A DNA stretch of 64,000 nucleotides from Urophycis tenuis (taxonomy: Eukaryota; Chordata; Actinopteri; Gadiformes; Phycidae): assembly GCA_036785325.1 (NCBI GenBank), contig JAXIVH010000002.1, positions 7,479,871 to 7,543,870 of the forward strand, in the 5' to 3' direction. Both the position numbers and the translations under genes were made by a program. The notes under the pieces were generated by a model. The model was not told where the DNA came from and searched no databases. It worked only from the letters and a program-made list of their open reading frames with translations. This document shows, piece after piece, positions 1 to 10,400 of the stretch (the first letter of the stretch is position 1; each line of letters begins with the position of its first letter).

Positions 1-66
1 GGCGAAGCAAAGCGTGACCCCAAACAGGACAGGTCGCACCGCGCGGCTCCCCTTGATTTGGTCCAT
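1..66 (-). CDS. Possible first coding exon of a gene running off the left edge
   Basis: Reading leftwards on the minus strand, an ATG in a good Kozak context (TCACAATGG) opens a frame of 22 codons that stays open to the window edge. The peptide has basic residues (K5, R8, R11) followed by a hydrophobic run (PVLFGVTLCFA), which resembles the start of a signal peptide or signal anchor. The DNA upstream on the same strand is GC-rich and then (AC)n-rich, as expected of a 5' UTR or promoter. I do not recognise the protein. With only 22 residues this could also be chance, or an internal exon of the minus-strand WD40 gene at 2474-5959, although nothing in it looks like a WD blade. Confidence 0.3.
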   Translation of the reverse strand, partial: MDQIKGSRAVRPVLFGVTLCFA

Positions 67-2473
67 TGTGATGCAGACACCTTCACGCGCAGCGTGACTA
101 CGCCGCCGCGATGTGAACCGAATATGTGACAAGGTGGACCGCGGCAAGCACGTGTGCGAGCGCACGCACGCACGCACACACACACAAACACACACACACA
201 CACAGTGAGAGAGCGGAGGATAAACCTTGAGAGGAATGGAGTGGAGTGTCCATACCAGGGAAACAAAAACAAGTGAAGGCGGAGAAGTCTCCAACAATTG
301 AGAAGACTCAATTGTTTGTGCGTGTGTGTGTGTGTGTCTGTGTGCGTGTGTGTCGGGAGAGCAAAAGGACTTGAGAAATGAATGGGTGGGCAGAGAGAGG
401 ACTGATGCAGAAGGGCCCCCATTTCCTGAAGCTGAGGCTCCAGGTTAACCGGATATGTTGAGTCAGAATTCAGGGAATGGCAGAACTTTTGGTGTCAGAT
501 TTGTCCAGCCTCTCAAATCTCGCCTCACCTGGATCTAACCGGGTACATAGCAGGTTAGCTCCGAGATAACTCCGCCACGGCTGCAATTCCACCCTCTTTC
601 TTTCAGCTCATTGGCTTAGATAATGATCACAAACAACTTTAAATGGTTAAATCCAAAGCTATTGTATTCCACACATTTTTCCTCCTTGTTACTATTTCAC
701 CTACTTTCACCTACCACCTAACTTCACTGATCGATGGCACACTCAAAGCTGCAGTGTGTAGGATTTTAGTGGCATCTATTGGTGGGTTTGCACCACCCAC
801 TGGTGAGTCACTGGTCAGCCACCACCCTGCTCACCGAGTAGCCCTGACGACAGCAGCCCGGGTTCGATTCCAGCCCATCATTCGCAGCATGTCTTCCCCT
901 CTCCATCCCGTACCTTCCTGGCTAAATCTCTCACTATATCTGTCAAATACCGCATGAATGCCTTAAAAAAAAAACTCTTTAGAAATTAGATGAAAAGATT
1001 ACAGTATTCCTCTGGCAGCGGTCCGTGATTCATTACATAACCGCTGAATGCCATAATTGACCAATCAGAAGTAATATTGACTATTCAACAAAGGCTTGGA
1101 ATAATCCAAAATAATGTCACCACCGAAGTAAAAGCATTATAATATTAAAGTTGACTAAAGCTTCACCTTTCTTGAAAAACATATAGATTAATATACTGTT
1201 TTGTTATTTTTATCACCAATAAACACGACCGCTTCAACTAGTCTTGGAGAGCCAGCGTTTCCATGGTGACGCAGGGCAAATGAACTAACTAGGCTTCGAC
1301 AAATAAAAGCCCTGAAATAGCAATGAATGCTTGGAATTCCCCCATCGATCACATTTCCAAGAGTGCAAAAGATGATGGCTTTTGAAGCTTTTCCACCAAC
1401 ACACATTTTCAGGTTCAGCCTCTCCGAGACGCCGCCAACGTTCTTGAGAGACTGAAATCAGCTGCGCTGAAACAGAATGTCCTGGAAGTCCGGGAAGCGC
1501 TGATTTGAGTCAGAGTTCTGGTTTAAGCTTCCACATATCCTAATGGTGGACGCGGTGCATCGACCTGCTTTGGAGCCTACCACTGTGTCTGACAATCAGC
1601 AGCAATTCTCCTTACTCCATACCCTCACTCACCTCCAGCTCCACACGCCATGCTGCACTGCTACACAACTTGGACTTACTCACACATCTTTCAAACACGT
1701 AAAACTGAACTCCTCCTGATATTTTTCTTCATTATTGTCTTTTTATGTTTCAGTTTTTCTTTGTCCTTACTTATGTGCTTAGGTTGAGTTTATCTGTTGA
1801 AAATGAAAATGACATGTATTATGTAAAAATTTTTATGTGTTTGCTTTGTCATAGTCGAGGCCCTGTGTGAGCTAACCGGGATAATTAAACAATTGATGGG
1901 ATTACTCTATCTGGCGCCCACACCTTTTGAATACTTTGATTTCTTATAAGAAGGCCCCGCTACCACTACCCACACACACACACACACACACACATACACA
2001 CACACATATACTAACACACATAAACGGTGCTGTCTCATCTATAATGTCTTATCATAGTCAGTATTGATTGCGTAATCGACGGTGGGAGGATGTGCACTAG
2101 ATATCATCTTTACTTCAAATGCTAGACCATTATCATGCTAGCAGTAGCCTCTCGCGGTGATTATGGGTTGCAGGTCTTACCGGCTGTATTGTTTTTACAC
2201 TTTCCTATCAGGTGCCTCACAAAAGGGGGATATTGGAGGGGGGTGGGTGTTGGGGGGTGTAGTAAGAGGTGATTGAGACAGAGAGTTTTAATAAATGGAG
2301 TGGAGTGGAGGGGATGAAATGCATGCTCCCCCACATACTTCCAGACAGACAGACGGCTCCCTGGGGTTCCTGCTCTGTGGGGGCTCATTTGATGAACTAC
2401 CGCTATAATTATATAACATGACAAGCCGATGGCCATTACTCATCCCTAGGCTGTGTGTGTGTGTGTGTCTCAC
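67..2473. other. Non-coding spacer with repeats
   Basis: No exon could be supported here on either strand. It holds an (AC)n/(GT)n stretch near 161-205 and 318-352, a SINE near 800-982, an (AC)n run near 1968-2010 and AT-rich DNA. The missing WD40 exons of the minus-strand gene to the right would be expected here, but no WD-like peptide (GH...WD signature) was seen in any minus frame. Confidence 0.55.
755..982 (+). mobile_element. tRNA-like SINE with poly(A) tail, preceded by a fragment of another dispersed repeat
   Basis: A tRNA B-box-like sequence (GGGTTCGATTCC at about 861) is followed by a C/T-rich body containing GCAGCATGTCTTCCCCTC and CTGTCAAATA and a tail that ends GCCTTAAAAAAAAAA. 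This layout matches a widespread fish SINE type whose body reads roughly GGGTTCGAATCCGGCC...GCATGTCATCCCC...CTGTC.AATAAA...A(n). The 5' part (GTGTAGGATTTTAGTGGCATCTA at about 758-780) matches the right end of the element at 8770-9190 in the opposite orientation. Family names were not assigned. Confidence 0.6.
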
Positions 2474-2602
2474 CTAGCTTCCTGCAGTACTCTGGGGGAG
2501 GGGCCGACAGACAGGTGACCCCACCACTGTGACCTCCCAGGTTCCTCTGCTCTGTCGCCGTCGGGACGTGCCACACCTTCACCGTAGTGTCCCGACTGAG
2601 AG

Positions 2603-2670
<68 letters not shown>

Positions 2671-2824
2671 TATTGACATAACGGGTGGGTATGAAACACA
2701 AATGTACAAAGTCGGTAAACAAGCTATTAACAATTTGGAGAAAGACTAAAACGCAAAAATGCATTTGAGTAAAAGGCAGGAACAGGGAGAGAGGGAGAGA
2801 GAGAGAGCAACGAGAGAGGGATGT

Positions 2825-2894
<70 letters not shown>

Positions 2895-5800
2895 GCAAGC
2901 AAGTAAGCATATCAAAAGAGCAATTAACTGAATTATTCAGCCTGCAGATCCATTATGTATACCAAGTCCCCGGCAGGCCTACCTTCCAGAGATCACCACG
3001 TTGTCAATAGCAACCACGCAGGTTACTATGTCGGTGTGACCCTCCAGCAGTCTCAGGCGAAACCGAGCCTTCTCCCACGTCGCCTTCAGAGAGGCAAACT
3101 CTGTGTCTAGCATGAGAGAGAGAGAGAGAGAGAGACAGACAGAGAGAGACGGATAGAGAACACACACAAAAAAACAATTAGCTCAATTAGCAATCGGGAC
3201 TCATCGGGCGCCTGAGCAACGCTAACGCCAGAGTTCCTCCAATATGGCTTAGCCCCACTGCTACCGAGCATGGCGTTCGTTTTGCTCGCACGGGTCCGGT
3301 CCCCCGGGGAGGCCAATGCTGTCTGTTGGTTTTAACACTGCCTGCTAGGAAAGCTTATTAGCTCTGGTGCCTCCCTCAAGGCCCACATGTTTAAATCAGA
3401 ACAGCAGCTCATTTGCTCCAATCGCTCGGTCTGATAATTGGACTCCCGACTTCTCACCGCCGCGCTAAACAATTCCTTCCAATGGGCCGCCGAGCGTTTT
3501 GACGACCTCACCCGCTGTCCACTGGTTTTTTTTTTCTTTTTTTTTTTCTTTCTTCACCCTGGGGGGGCGGGGCCCACCTTGCTGCTCGGCTTGGGGTGGG
3601 GTCCCGGCGTCCGCGGTCGGAGCCGTCGGCCCGGCGTCTGACCCAACCGCCGCCGCTGCCGCCGCCGGCTGGGAGGCCGGCCCCCCGCTCCCCTGTGGTC
3701 CGGCGTCTGGCTGCAGTCTCCGCGCTCCGCCTTCCCCGTCCCTCCCCGCTGCTGTCTGCCTCGGGCTGGCACTCTGCTGCGGCGCTGGCGCGGCCCGGGC
3801 TTTCGGCTGCCGCTCTCCCTTTGGGATCTTGGAGGCGGTGGGCGTCTGTGATGGAAGGTCCTCTGGGGCGTCCGCTCTGTGCCAGTGCACAAACAGCAGG
3901 GCCGAATGAGGCATTAGCATGCAAACCGAATACAGTGACGCTGGTAGGAGCACCAGCAAACAAGCACACACACACACACACACACACAGAGTCTGGAGAA
4001 CCTTGTGCCACCAGTTATAGGTTGCTACGTGTAATGAACTGATTACTAAAGATGATTTGAGTTGAGTTTCACCATTTTATTTCCACATGCTCCACTTGAC
4101 AGGATTCTTTGAGAAATACACATGAGGACATAAACTCACTGAAGGATGCTTACAGGTGGGCTGCAGGCAGTACATTCATCAACCTGTTAGAATGTGAGAG
4201 CAATTGACCTCTGCCGTGCTTGACGAGATGCGCAAAACACACACACATATCAAAGTCTTCAAAGTAAATGCAACAGCTTTTGAAGAATGACGCGCGGCTC
4301 CCCCAGCCGCCCCCCCCAGCCAGCATGTCTCCCCTGCACTTCCTTACACTTGTCTTTTCATCTTCTCCTTGTTTCCTTCTGCCGCGGTCCCCAGAGTGTG
4401 CTGCGGGCCAGACTGCTGCAGCAGGAGCTCAGCCAATCTGGAACGCAGCTCCGCCTTCCTGGAGATCTGAGTGGAGGGGGAGAGCGACAGAGAGAGAGAG
4501 AGGGGGAGAGAGCGGACCAGTGGTAAACCACAAGGCACAGGCTCCAATAAGTTGTTTACACGCATAGCAAAAACCCTGAGTTCCCTTCTGCATGCATGGG
4601 GAAATGTGCAACTTGCAAATAGATATTGCATATTGCTATTCCGTTTCAAAATTGGGAGATTGAGGCATTAAGTGGGAGGCAATTGCTATCCGATTTGAAA
4701 AAGTTAACTTTGAGTGCAAGCCGTGAATATGGAAATATGCAGGAGACTCCCCCCCCCCCCCCCCCCCCCCCCCCACCTCCCCAAGTATGATGCCAAAGTC
4801 AATTTGTAGGAGACTGAGGTGGAAGCGGTGTCATCAAGGAGCACACCAGTCCCTGTTATTGCCTTGTGAATAAACAGCACACAGAACACATAGCATAGAA
4901 CTACTTCAAATGTAGCAGCACTGACATTTCAATTAGGAAACTATCTGAATCACATTGGTGCCATTCCTTTTGGATACAGCAAGCTGCCTGGTTCTCTTGG
5001 CTGGTGGAAGTGGAGGGGACATCAGTTAGTCTGTCAATATTATTCTCATGGCTTGTTTATTACGAAATGTAGTTTGTTACATTTCTGTTAAACAGTTTTA
5101 GTGTAGTGCCCAGGGTGATGAATACCAGCCGAAAGGTACTGGGTTCGATCCCCAATGTCCGTAGACCCGCTCCAGGCAAACTTGAGAAAAAGCTTAATAA
5201 CATGCATCTGAAGTGACCAAGTCGTTTTGTATAAAAGAGTCAAATAACTTAATAGTTTTAAAAATGACCCTCCTAATGTGCATTTATGATTTATAGCGTT
5301 CCCTATAGATCCAAATGTCACTGTTGGTGCACTATCGGCAGCGGGAGTACTCCGGGATCTTTAATACCTGTGGAGATGAGAAATGACCCAGATCTCCACG
5401 GTTAATCCAGACGAAGTGATTCAATCTTTTACTTTCACGCATCGGTGATATCGGTTTTTTGGGGGTGGTAGCCTGGTTTGTTTAGTTTAGTTTGTTTCGA
5501 AGAGCTCCCATTCTAACGTGACCACCCCTGGCGTACCGTCAGCTTAACATAATGTATTATCTAATATTGGCTGTGGGTCCGTGGGGAAACGGGGTATTTT
5601 AGAGGTCCTTTAGACCCAGAATTCCTAGTGTTGTCTTGCAAAAAGATTTCTGTCCCGATCAGATCACTAGAAAGAAGACACAATCTCATTGCCTGGTGGA
5701 TATATGTGTATGTTGTCAAGCTTGAGACATAGAGGAACTTCATATAGCGGAATTCGGCAACACTGGAAAATATTGGCTGGAGACGTGTATTCCGGGGGGA

Positions 5801-5959
5801 AATTTATTGAGGATCAACACGAGTTATAGGGCGATCAGAAGACACTGAAAGAAATAGACATGTCTGTACCTTAAATCTCTCTTCGGGGGCAAGACTGATT
5901 TTGATCTCCAAATTCTCAATCTGCCTCAACTTCTTCTGTACCTTCCTCACCTCTCCCAT
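2474..5959 (-). CDS. WD40-repeat protein with N-terminal charged helix (3' exons not found)
   Basis: Five minus-strand exons join with matching phases: 5959-5870, 4466-4348, 3876-3512, 3106-2983 and 2595-2474 (273 codons and one base). The start is the ATG at 5959 (AAATGG context); an upstream exon cannot be excluded. Residues 1-60 are a charged helix with KVQKKLRQIENLEIKI and ISRKAELRSRLAELLLQQ, like the helical tails of PYM1 and EIF2A (family knowledge). Residues about 70-191 are a low-complexity Pro/Ala/Gln/Gly linker ending in a Lys/Glu cluster (VKKEKKKEKK) that could be a nuclear localisation signal. Then come two WD40 blades: LLEGHTDIVTCVVAIDN...VISGSRDTTVKVW and NLGGHSGGVTCL...PPPEYCRKL. 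Each exon has a usable AG acceptor and GT donor, and the split codons restore the blade across the last junction. A full propeller needs about five more blades, which I could not find. The gene is head-to-head with znf384. I do not recognise the orthologue. Confidence 0.75.
2598..2891. repeat. Two long (GA)n microsatellites around the last visible WD40 exon junction
   Basis: Near-pure GA tracts at about 2605-2668 and 2837-2891 lie in the intron between the two WD40 exons of the minus-strand gene. On that strand they read (CT)n, so the first one serves as the polypyrimidine tract directly before the acceptor at 2597-2596. Confidence 0.9.
4746..4777. repeat. Poly-C tract
   Basis: An uninterrupted run of about 29 cytosines in an intron of the minus-strand WD40 gene. 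Similar runs occur at about 31260-31282, 33478-33506, 39317-39340 and 45491-45510, with poly-G at 60596-60621, so this is a recurrent feature of the region. Confidence 0.85.
5095..5255 (+). mobile_element. tRNA-derived SINE
   Basis: An A-box-like start (GTGTAGTGCCCAGGG), a B box (GGTACTGGGTTCGATCCCC) and a 3' tail resembling the fish motif AAGTCGCTTTGGATAAAAGCGTC (here AAGTCGTTTTGTATAAAAGAGTC) mark a tRNA-derived SINE. The element near 24245-24440 shares the ACTGGGTTYGA core and the same type of tail, so the two look like members of one family. Confidence 0.65.
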
Positions 5960-7489
5960 TTGGAGACCTTGTTTTTAACTACAGCCCACAACGACTATTT
6001 TGCACACAGACTTTGTATATTTGATGAATTGCACCACCGCAAGCACTAAAACATTGTATGTTAATAAAAAAAAGTTTCCGCGTGATATGTAAACAGAGTA
6101 GGCTCCGAACAGATGGAGAGCGACGTGTCGCCGACTCTTGCCGGATGTGGAAGGTGGGGCATAACTGCCCTTACAGCGACACCCCACGGGCTGACAATGA
6201 AATGCATTAATATATGGCCTGTGTTTATATTTAATTGTATTGTATTTGTAATGTTTCACCTGTGTTGATCATAAACTGCTCCAAATCCATTGTATTCAAC
6301 GCTTAGAAATAGATCAAATGTAGTGTTCAGGCGACACTGCAGATCCGTTCAACTTCTCATTCGCTTTAGCCATCGCTTAAATAAGATATACTTGAAATAC
6401 AGTCGTACAGCAACACACAATTCTTCTTGACATTTAAGGTGTACGATCCCATACCGAAATACCTTAACTAATAACCAATCAAAGCATACGTCTTGATTTG
6501 GACAACATTTTTGACCTCACTTGCCGGAAATGACGTTGGCACATACACACATTCTTTTGTGTTGCGACCTCAGTCGGAGGAAGTGAAGCGCAGACGAAAC
6601 CAACTGCTCCACGAGAAAGAAAAAAAATAAAAAAAAATCGAAGCGGAAAAAAAACTCGACGATCTGCTGAAATTACACAGATTTTTAAACAGATTTCAAT
6701 TCATCCCCGTTTTCGGGAACTCCGGGAAGGGGGACGGAGTGACCATTGGCGGTAAATACCAATATTTCTCATGCAGTGATAGTATTTTGTGCCAAATTGC
6801 ACGACTTGCTCCAGCCACTCTCCACCCCGCCTCGACAGCCGGAAGTCTGTGAGATTGTCTTTTGGTTTTTTTGCCTCACTCTTTGGTTTTTTTTATCGTT
6901 CAGCTTTTTTTTTCTTTGCTTGTTATTCTTTTCTAAGCAAGAGCGCGCCAGAGAGGCGCTTATAGCCCTCGGCCAAACGTTTAATTAAAAATGTCTGGTA
7001 TCTAGCACGTATATATAGGACTCATGCAGTCGAAATGGTGTCGAGGACCATAGCTTATTGTACACTCAAGTGCATTTTGTTTCGCTTCTCTCTTGTATTT
7101 CGATGTTGCTTGCTGTATTCCACAACGACGAAAGATAAACAATGTATCAATGTGTTACAGAGCAGTTGTATGGTAGTGCACATACCGTTGTTCACTATTT
7201 TAGATATTTTGAATTTAAGGAATCCATAGCGCCAATTTCCTTGTTAACAAGACATGAATGTTGTTTGATTTGGATGCGTTATGCAGATACAAAGATAAAT
7301 GGTTGTAGCTCACCCTGGCAGTTGTCCATACACTCACACTTTGAGCATACACATTCAGTTAGCGCGTTTATTATTTGCCTATTAATGAACCTTTATTGGT
7401 TGTTGTTGTTGACATGCTGCTATTTCAATGAGTAGAGATAGTTTTGGGTTGGAAATAAAGGAAAGTGTTTGCTTGTATTCCTGTCGCAG
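5960..7489. promoter_or_regulatory. Shared upstream region of the WD40 gene (minus) and znf384 (plus)
   Basis: The two genes start in opposite directions about 1.5 kb apart. A probable non-coding first exon of znf384 lies in about 6530-6751: GC-richer, with A-runs, and ending in the plausible donor GGCG|GTAAAT at 6752. The remainder, 6752-7489, would be its first intron, ending in the acceptor CGCAG at 7485-7489. No TATA box was recognised. A two-way promoter is inferred from the arrangement only. Confidence 0.4.
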
Positions 7490-7491
7490 AA

Positions 7492-10400
7492 ATGATGGAA
7501 GACTCCCACTTCAATTCGTCCTATTTCTGGTCTCCCATTCCCACCGTGCAAGGACAGGTAAGATGAGGAAGAAAATAGTTTGAATGTTTATAATGTATAG
7601 AGCATATGCAAACTTGTGTACTAAACCACTGCTTAATACATTGGTCAAATTATTAAAGCGTCACCTTTTCCAGAATCACTTGTACATCACCAATGTCATG
7701 TCATGAGAGCGTATCATTGACATTCCCGTCATATTTGTGTTGACAGATTGAGAACGCGATGTTTCTTAACAAAATGAAAGAGCAATCAGAGAAGGGCGGC
7801 TCCTTCCCTCCGTCCTCCCATTACCAGACAGCTGTGCTCGCCATCCCTGGTCCTAAAGACGGAGGGGGGCAGTTGGGGGGCGGGGGGCACCTCCACCCTC
7901 CGCACAGCACCCAGAACATCACGGTGGTCCCTGTCCCGTCCGCAGGCCTCATGACTGCAGGTGTGTTTCACTCTGTTCACCAGACGTGGGATCAATGTGC
8001 CATGTCATGGTTTTACCTGTGTAGGATAGGCGCTGAGCACTGTTTGATCAATAATGGTATTATGTTCAACTAAATAGGTTTTCACTTTACATTGACTACT
8101 TATTGCCCATACGCAAAATTGTTGGGAACATAGTTGGATCAAAATCGTTCATTCTACACCAGAAAGGTTCTTCTGAAAGAATTGCAGACTCTTGAGTCAA
8201 AAAATATAGTTATCAGCAGAAATGTGACCAAAGCCTAGCAGAGAAACTGCGAGATGCCAGCCTCGATAAGAAATCCAACACAGAGACTTTTCCTTTATTG
8301 ACCTGTCGTCACTTTTCCAGACTGTATGTAAACACGTTATCAATTAAGTCGTTGTCACCGTGAACAGGTTATTCACACGTGACTTGCATTTCAATGCACT
8401 CTTAGTCTCACGTGCGCAGCCCTGACAGTGGATTGTCTTGTTTCTCTCCATGTAGCTGGTCTGGTTATCACCACCCCTCAGGGAACACTGGTCTCGCCCA
8501 CCTCCTCACAGTCCTTTGTCTCTGGTCATCCTACCACCACCATGATAGTGTCAGCTCTACATGCTGCCAATGCAGGTAACAAACATTCAGGTGCGCGCGC
8601 TCACACACACACACACACACACACACACAGATTGACACATTCAGCTGGGACTCATTTGAATTATGTGAACAAACTTGCTTTGCTGGCTGCATTGACAATA
8701 TGGACAATATTATCCTTCGTCATTGTATTACCTATTGACCACTTACGTTTTTTTATTTGAGATACTTTTTAAAGGTGCAGTGAGTAGCTTGTAGTGTCAT
8801 ATAATATAAGTATTAGTGTATAACCCCATGAAAATTAGAATTGTTGTGTTACCCCAGAATGAGCCATTTTCCTCTAAATAGGGAGTTGTTACTGTGCCAC
8901 AACAACGGCCATGTTGCACTGACGTGTTTGTACAGTTAGCCCAGAATGTACAAACAGTTCCAAAGAGGACACATTTTTAACCCCATCACTTGGCACTTGT
9001 CTACATGATGCCGTCATAGACAACATCATTTTGGAAGTACCTACTAATGACATGCCAGTATAGGCCACCGTAGCATCTCCTAAGTCATTAGAAAGAGATG
9101 GATGGGTGTGTGTGCGTGGGGGGGGGGGGGTTCCTGCAATCTGCAAACTTATCGCTAGATGCCACTAAATCCTACACAAAACCCCTTTAAGATCCAATTA
9201 CAACATGGAAGCACAGGAAACATATCATATGTCTGTTCATTGACTGTTCATGGAACCATTGGATTGTTTCCTCTTTTGCGTTGTGTGTGTTTTAACCCCT
9301 CTGTTGTTGACTTCCTATTAGACAAAAAGGATGGGGACGAAGCTTCCCATGTGGTTGTCATGCCAACCCCAACCCCAAAACGAGGCAGGAAGAAGAAGGT
9401 GACGATGTCAGTGCCTAGAATAGGCGGTGCTGCTGGACATCCCAACGAAACCCTCATACTGGCGCACCTCTCAGCTAGTGGTCAGGTAAAAAGACTTCCT
9501 CCTGTATTTCTTTTTTTTTCTTTTTTTATCAACGAGAGATATGCATGCATGTTGTAGTGTTATGCCTGATTGCATTACAACTACAAAACGATGTCATGAA
9601 TCCCGATGGGTTATGTCTATGCAGCATCACGGAGACCCCTACGACCTATCCAACGAGGACGAGGACCGCACAAAAGATGGCACTAAAACATACAGGTAAG
9701 ACGTCCCCGCGCAAGCCACGTGTGTCCTGTGTTTCGGTCTGGAATGAGAGCACACAGGCACACGTTTGCTGTGTTTGGCCAAATTAACATAGAGATGTCT
9801 GGCGAGTGCTTCCATAGATGCACGGCGGTCTGCTGGATGTTGAAATCCTACACGCACACGCACACACACAAGCGACCACGCGCGCACTACTTCCACACAC
9901 TGATGCCTCATCGCATGTTCTGGCAGAACACGCCTCCTCCTCCACAGCGGCAGCAATGAGCTGAATGATTTGTTAATTGAGCTGTCCATCAGAATGCACC
10001 GCGCGCTCTCTGCTGCATAGAGACGCTCTCTCTCTTCTCTTCAGGCTAGACTCGCACGCCCTATCTTACCCTTCTTGCTGTCCTCTTTCACCTTCACCTT
10101 GGTCATTACCCAGCATGCTCTTCACAGCCAGGTCTAGGACCTGTCGTCGGCTATTGTAGTGCTGTTCTCGCCTTCACTGTAGGAGCAGCTGCCTATCTTC
10201 TGCTCCAGTGTGCACTGATTTCAGTCCTCTCAATCCTACCCTGTGTTTCCCCTGCTTGTTCCATTCACCCTCTCCTTATCTCTCTTTTTTCTCTCTTTTT
10301 TTGTATTTATTATTTCCTATTCTGAGTTGTGTTGTCGTGTCTTTTCTCTCTTGTGGGTGGATTCTCTTAATTTCCTTGCCCACTTCCAACGACCTTTTTC

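Noticed and set aside
1440..1531. Short plus-strand peptide-like stretch (LRDAANVLERLKSAALKQ)
   Set aside because: It is about 30 residues with no splice or start support and no homologue that I recognise.
2161..2473. Minus-strand frames directly downstream of the last WD40 exon, as further WD blades
   Set aside because: No GH/WD signature, and phase and acceptor do not fit.
5100..5170. tRNA gene suggested by GGTTCGATCC-type boxes (also at about 861, 16850, 24310 and 44390)
   Set aside because: No cloverleaf with an acceptor stem could be drawn; the boxes belong to SINEs or dispersed repeats.
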